Source of the DNA: Candidatus Dadabacteria bacterium
GTDB taxonomy: Bacteria > Desulfobacterota_D > UBA1144 > Nemesobacterales > JADFKM01
Assembly: GCA_022564935.1 (NCBI GenBank)
Contig: JADFKM010000008.1
Span: forward strand, 1 to 45,526
Length of the DNA: 45,526 nt
Direction of reading: 5' to 3'
The first letter of the stretch is position 1, and each line of letters begins with the position of its first letter. The notes beneath the pieces are model-generated. The model had not been told where the DNA came from and searched no databases. It saw only the letters and a program-made list of their open reading frames with translations. The position numbers and the translations under genes are program-made. This document shows positions 43,664 through 45,526 of the stretch, piece after piece.

Positions 43664-45061
43664 TCAACCTCTTCTTTCCTCTACTCTTAACGTTATTAGG
43701 TCTATGGTTTTCTTAATCATCGGATCCTTCTCGAGCAAAGATTCAATTTTCTTTACGGCGTGTATGATGGTCGAGTGATCCTTTCCGCCGAATTTATCTC
43801 CGATCTCAGGGAAAGAAGCTCCGGTCAGCTTTCTGGAGAGATACATGGCTAGGTGTCTCGGCAGGGCTATTTGTTTGGTTTTATTTACGGATTTTAAATC
43901 TTGGGGCTTTAGGCCGAAATACTGTGAAACTTCCCTTTGTATTGCGCTGATGTTTATAACATGAGCGGGAGCTTCCTTTACAATGTTTTTAAGCACTCCT
44001 TTAGCAAGGTCTAAGGTTATTTTCGTGTGGAGGAGTTTTGCATAAGCGCTTATGTTTGTGAGGGTTCCCTCAAGCTCGCGAATGTTTGAAGTGATGTTCT
44101 CGGCGATATATAGAGCTACTTCCTTCGGAAGGACTATGCCCTCTTGCTCAGCCTTGTTTTCGAGTATTGCCACCTTGGTTTCGGTCTCCGGGGTCTGAAT
44201 GTCGGTTATTACTCCCCACTCGAATCTGGAGCGGAGCCTTTCCTCGGTCTGAGGCAGGTCTTTAGGCGTTTTGTCGCTTGTCAGCACGATCTGCTTCTTT
44301 AGTTCGTAAAGGGAATTAAACGTGTGAAAGAACTCTTCCTGTGTGCTTTCTTTTCCTGCAATGAACTGTATGTCGTCTATCATCAGCACATCGCATCCAA
44401 ACCTGTACCTGTTCCTAAGCTCTTCCATTTTACCCTTTTTAATGCTGTTGATAACCTGGTTTGTGAAGTGCTCCGCCGAAATGCAGCAAATCCTCGCCAT
44501 TGACGAGGGCTGGTTTGCAATGACATAGTTTCCAATGGCGTTTAGCAGGTGAGTTTTTCCAAGACCCACTCCTCCGTAGATAAACAGAGGGTTGTAGGCT
44601 TGGCCGGGATTCCTTGCAACCGCAATAGAAGCTGCGTGTGCGAACTGGTTACTCGGCCCTACCACAAATCGCTCAAAATTATAGTTGGGATTTATGATGC
44701 CTGTAAAAAGGGTTTCTTTAATCCGTAGTTTGTTGATGTTACCGATTTGAGTGGGGGGAGGGGTTGGGGTGTCTCTCTCGGAATTTACAAACACGTCGTA
44801 CTTTCTTCCCTGTACGTCGCTCAGGGTTTCGCGGATCATATCTATGTAATTATTTTTTATCCAATCGCGGTCGAACGAGCTCTTTGCGAGGAGAGTTACG
44901 CTGCTGTCGGTTTGGGATTGGAGTGAGAGTTTGTCGAACCAGAACTGCACTTGAGGATTTGCCTTTTTTTTGATTTCTTCTAGTACATCCGTCCATATAA
45001 CACTACTATGTTTTTCTTCCCTTTCATTGTCCTCATCTGGCGTAGAAAAATGCTCAGCCAT
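43664..45061 (-). CDS. dnaA: Chromosomal replication initiator protein DnaA
   Basis: 465 residues, full length with all four domains. Domain I (about 22-90) has VQFWFDKLSLQSQ; a short linker follows. AAA+ domain III has NYNFERFVVGPSNQFAHAA, Walker A GGVGLGKT (163-170), Walker B VLMIDDIQFIAGKE and the arginine-finger region ERLRSRFEWG. Domain IV has the DNA-binding signature GDKFGGKDHSTIIHAVKKIE. It binds TTATCCACA boxes and opens the origin. GGAGGT lies five bases from the ATG. Its leader carries DnaA boxes, so it probably controls its own synthesis. Confidence 0.98.
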   Translation of the reverse strand: MAEHFSTPDEDNEREEKHSSVIWTDVLEEIKKKANPQVQFWFDKLSLQSQTDSSVTLLAKSSFDRDWIKNNYIDMIRETLSDVQGRKYDVFVNSERDTPTPPPTQIGNINKLRIKETLFTGIINPNYNFERFVVGPSNQFAHAASIAVARNPGQAYNPLFIYGGVGLGKTHLLNAIGNYVIANQPSSMARICCISAEHFTNQVINSIKKGKMEELRNRYRFGCDVLMIDDIQFIAGKESTQEEFFHTFNSLYELKKQIVLTSDKTPKDLPQTEERLRSRFEWGVITDIQTPETETKVAILENKAEQEGIVLPKEVALYIAENITSNIRELEGTLTNISAYAKLLHTKITLDLAKGVLKNIVKEAPAHVINISAIQREVSQYFGLKPQDLKSVNKTKQIALPRHLAMYLSRKLTGASFPEIGDKFGGKDHSTIIHAVKKIESLLEKDPMIKKTIDLITLRVEERRG

Positions 45062-45180
45062 TTTTAACCTCCGGGGTTATACGGAATCGGGTAAGAGTAT
45101 TCACTGCAATTATTTAGCCTTAATACTATGTAAGCAAATTGAGGTTTTAATGTCTCCATTACCACAAAAAAAATCCTTAG

Positions 45181-45212
45181 TTATCCACAATTTATCAACA
45201 AATTGTGGATAA
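45181..45212. promoter_or_regulatory. DnaA-box triplet in the dnaA leader
   Basis: TTATCCACA (45181-45189, perfect, plus), TTATCAACA (45192-45200, one mismatch, plus) and TGTGGATAA (45204-45212, perfect, minus) stand within 32 bases, about 120 bases above the dnaA start codon. This can serve autoregulation or the second half of a bipartite origin on both sides of dnaA. The rest of 45062-45526 is AT-rich without a gene; the promoter lies at 45306-45335. Confidence 0.85.
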
Positions 45213-45305
45213 CTAACCGGAAAAGCAATGAAATCTAATCGTAATTTTTACAGAGCCTATTTTCTACCCTTACATTTAAACCCCTTGGCCCTGAGTCACT
45301 TTCTA

Positions 45306-45335
45306 ATCGTAACAGAAATTAATTTCTTTTGTCAA
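45306..45335 (-). promoter_or_regulatory. Promoter of dnaA, with a palindrome in the spacer
   Basis: On the minus strand TTGACA (45330-45335, perfect -35), an 18-base spacer and TACGAT (45306-45311, four of six). The spacer contains the perfect 14-base palindrome AGAAATTAATTTCT (45315-45328), a place where a repressor would block polymerase. The transcript would have a leader of about 235 bases running through the DnaA boxes. Confidence 0.65.
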
Positions 45336-45526
45336 GCAATTTATATAAAACAAGCAATCACGGAATGTTACAACTTTTATTTAGAAATGACTTCATTGTT
45401 CGCCAGTCGCTCTCCACGCCTATAACGACTTTAAAAATGGTCTTTATTTCCTCTTAAATCCAGCCTTTTTTATCATTGTTGGAGCCTTTCTGATCGGTTG
45501 GTTCGTGCTAGTTGTTTTCAGGAAAA

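Noticed and set aside
1-45526. CRISPR arrays, tRNA and rRNA genes
   Set aside because: I looked through the spacers on both strands and saw no regular repeat-spacer pattern, no tRNA T-loop signature in a cloverleaf context and no rRNA sequence.

Overview
The window reads as chromosomal DNA from the replication-origin region of a Gram-negative bacterium of deltaproteobacterial type. The evidence is an outer-membrane secretion operon (GspL-GspM-GspN), lipoproteins, a TonB-like protein, a PilM-like domain, two F420-type luciferase-like oxidoreductases, an ETF-quinone oxidoreductase and a pheA-hisC-tyrA cluster. A candidate lineage near Desulfobacterota or Dadabacteria would fit, but this is inferred from gene content only; no rRNA or other phylogenetic marker was analysed.

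Right end (37.5-45.5 kb): a minus-strand block runs away from the origin: dnaA, the dnaA-dnaN spacer, dnaN, comF, gspL-gspM-gspN and a bifunctional-nuclease family gene. The dnaA-dnaN spacer holds the parts expected of a basal origin-unwinding module: DnaA boxes, a short GC segment, six uninterrupted TAG triplets (DnaA-trio) and an AT-rich tract. A second DnaA-box cluster lies in the dnaA leader, below a good sigma70 promoter.

Middle right (31-37.4 kb): pheA, hisC and tyrA (phenylalanine/tyrosine synthesis) are followed by an anchored DsbA-like thioredoxin-fold protein, a lytic transglycosylase and a matrixin-like protein whose first zinc ligand is Gln.

Centre (23-31 kb): radC, a perfect parS site, mnmE, another pair of perfect DnaA boxes beside an AT tract, pabC and pabB. 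Next come a decayed Fe-S (CCG-domain) oxidoreductase gene and a visibly more AT-rich ETF-QO gene that lacks one expected cluster cysteine.

Centre left (11-23 kb): a TMEM163-like cation transporter, a PhzF protein, an orphan PqqD-like protein, a J-like/TPR protein, a DUF1566 lipoprotein, a zinc-ribbon/DUF3426 membrane protein and a UvrD/PcrA helicase. Two unknown small genes follow, preceded by an excellent promoter and a palindrome, then a lytic transglycosylase.

Left end (0-11 kb): a more mosaic accessory region. It has a DoxX protein, two LLM oxidoreductases, a Na+/Ca2+ exchanger, an O-methyltransferase, a dead IS1595-type element, a TonB-like protein, a twice-frameshifted WG-repeat lipoprotein, a DpnII/MboI-like nuclease without its catalytic Asp, an AT-rich HNH-like gene, a half-size EamA transporter and a thioesterase. 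Three decayed genes in one window mean either real gene decay or a draft assembly with indel errors; reads would decide.
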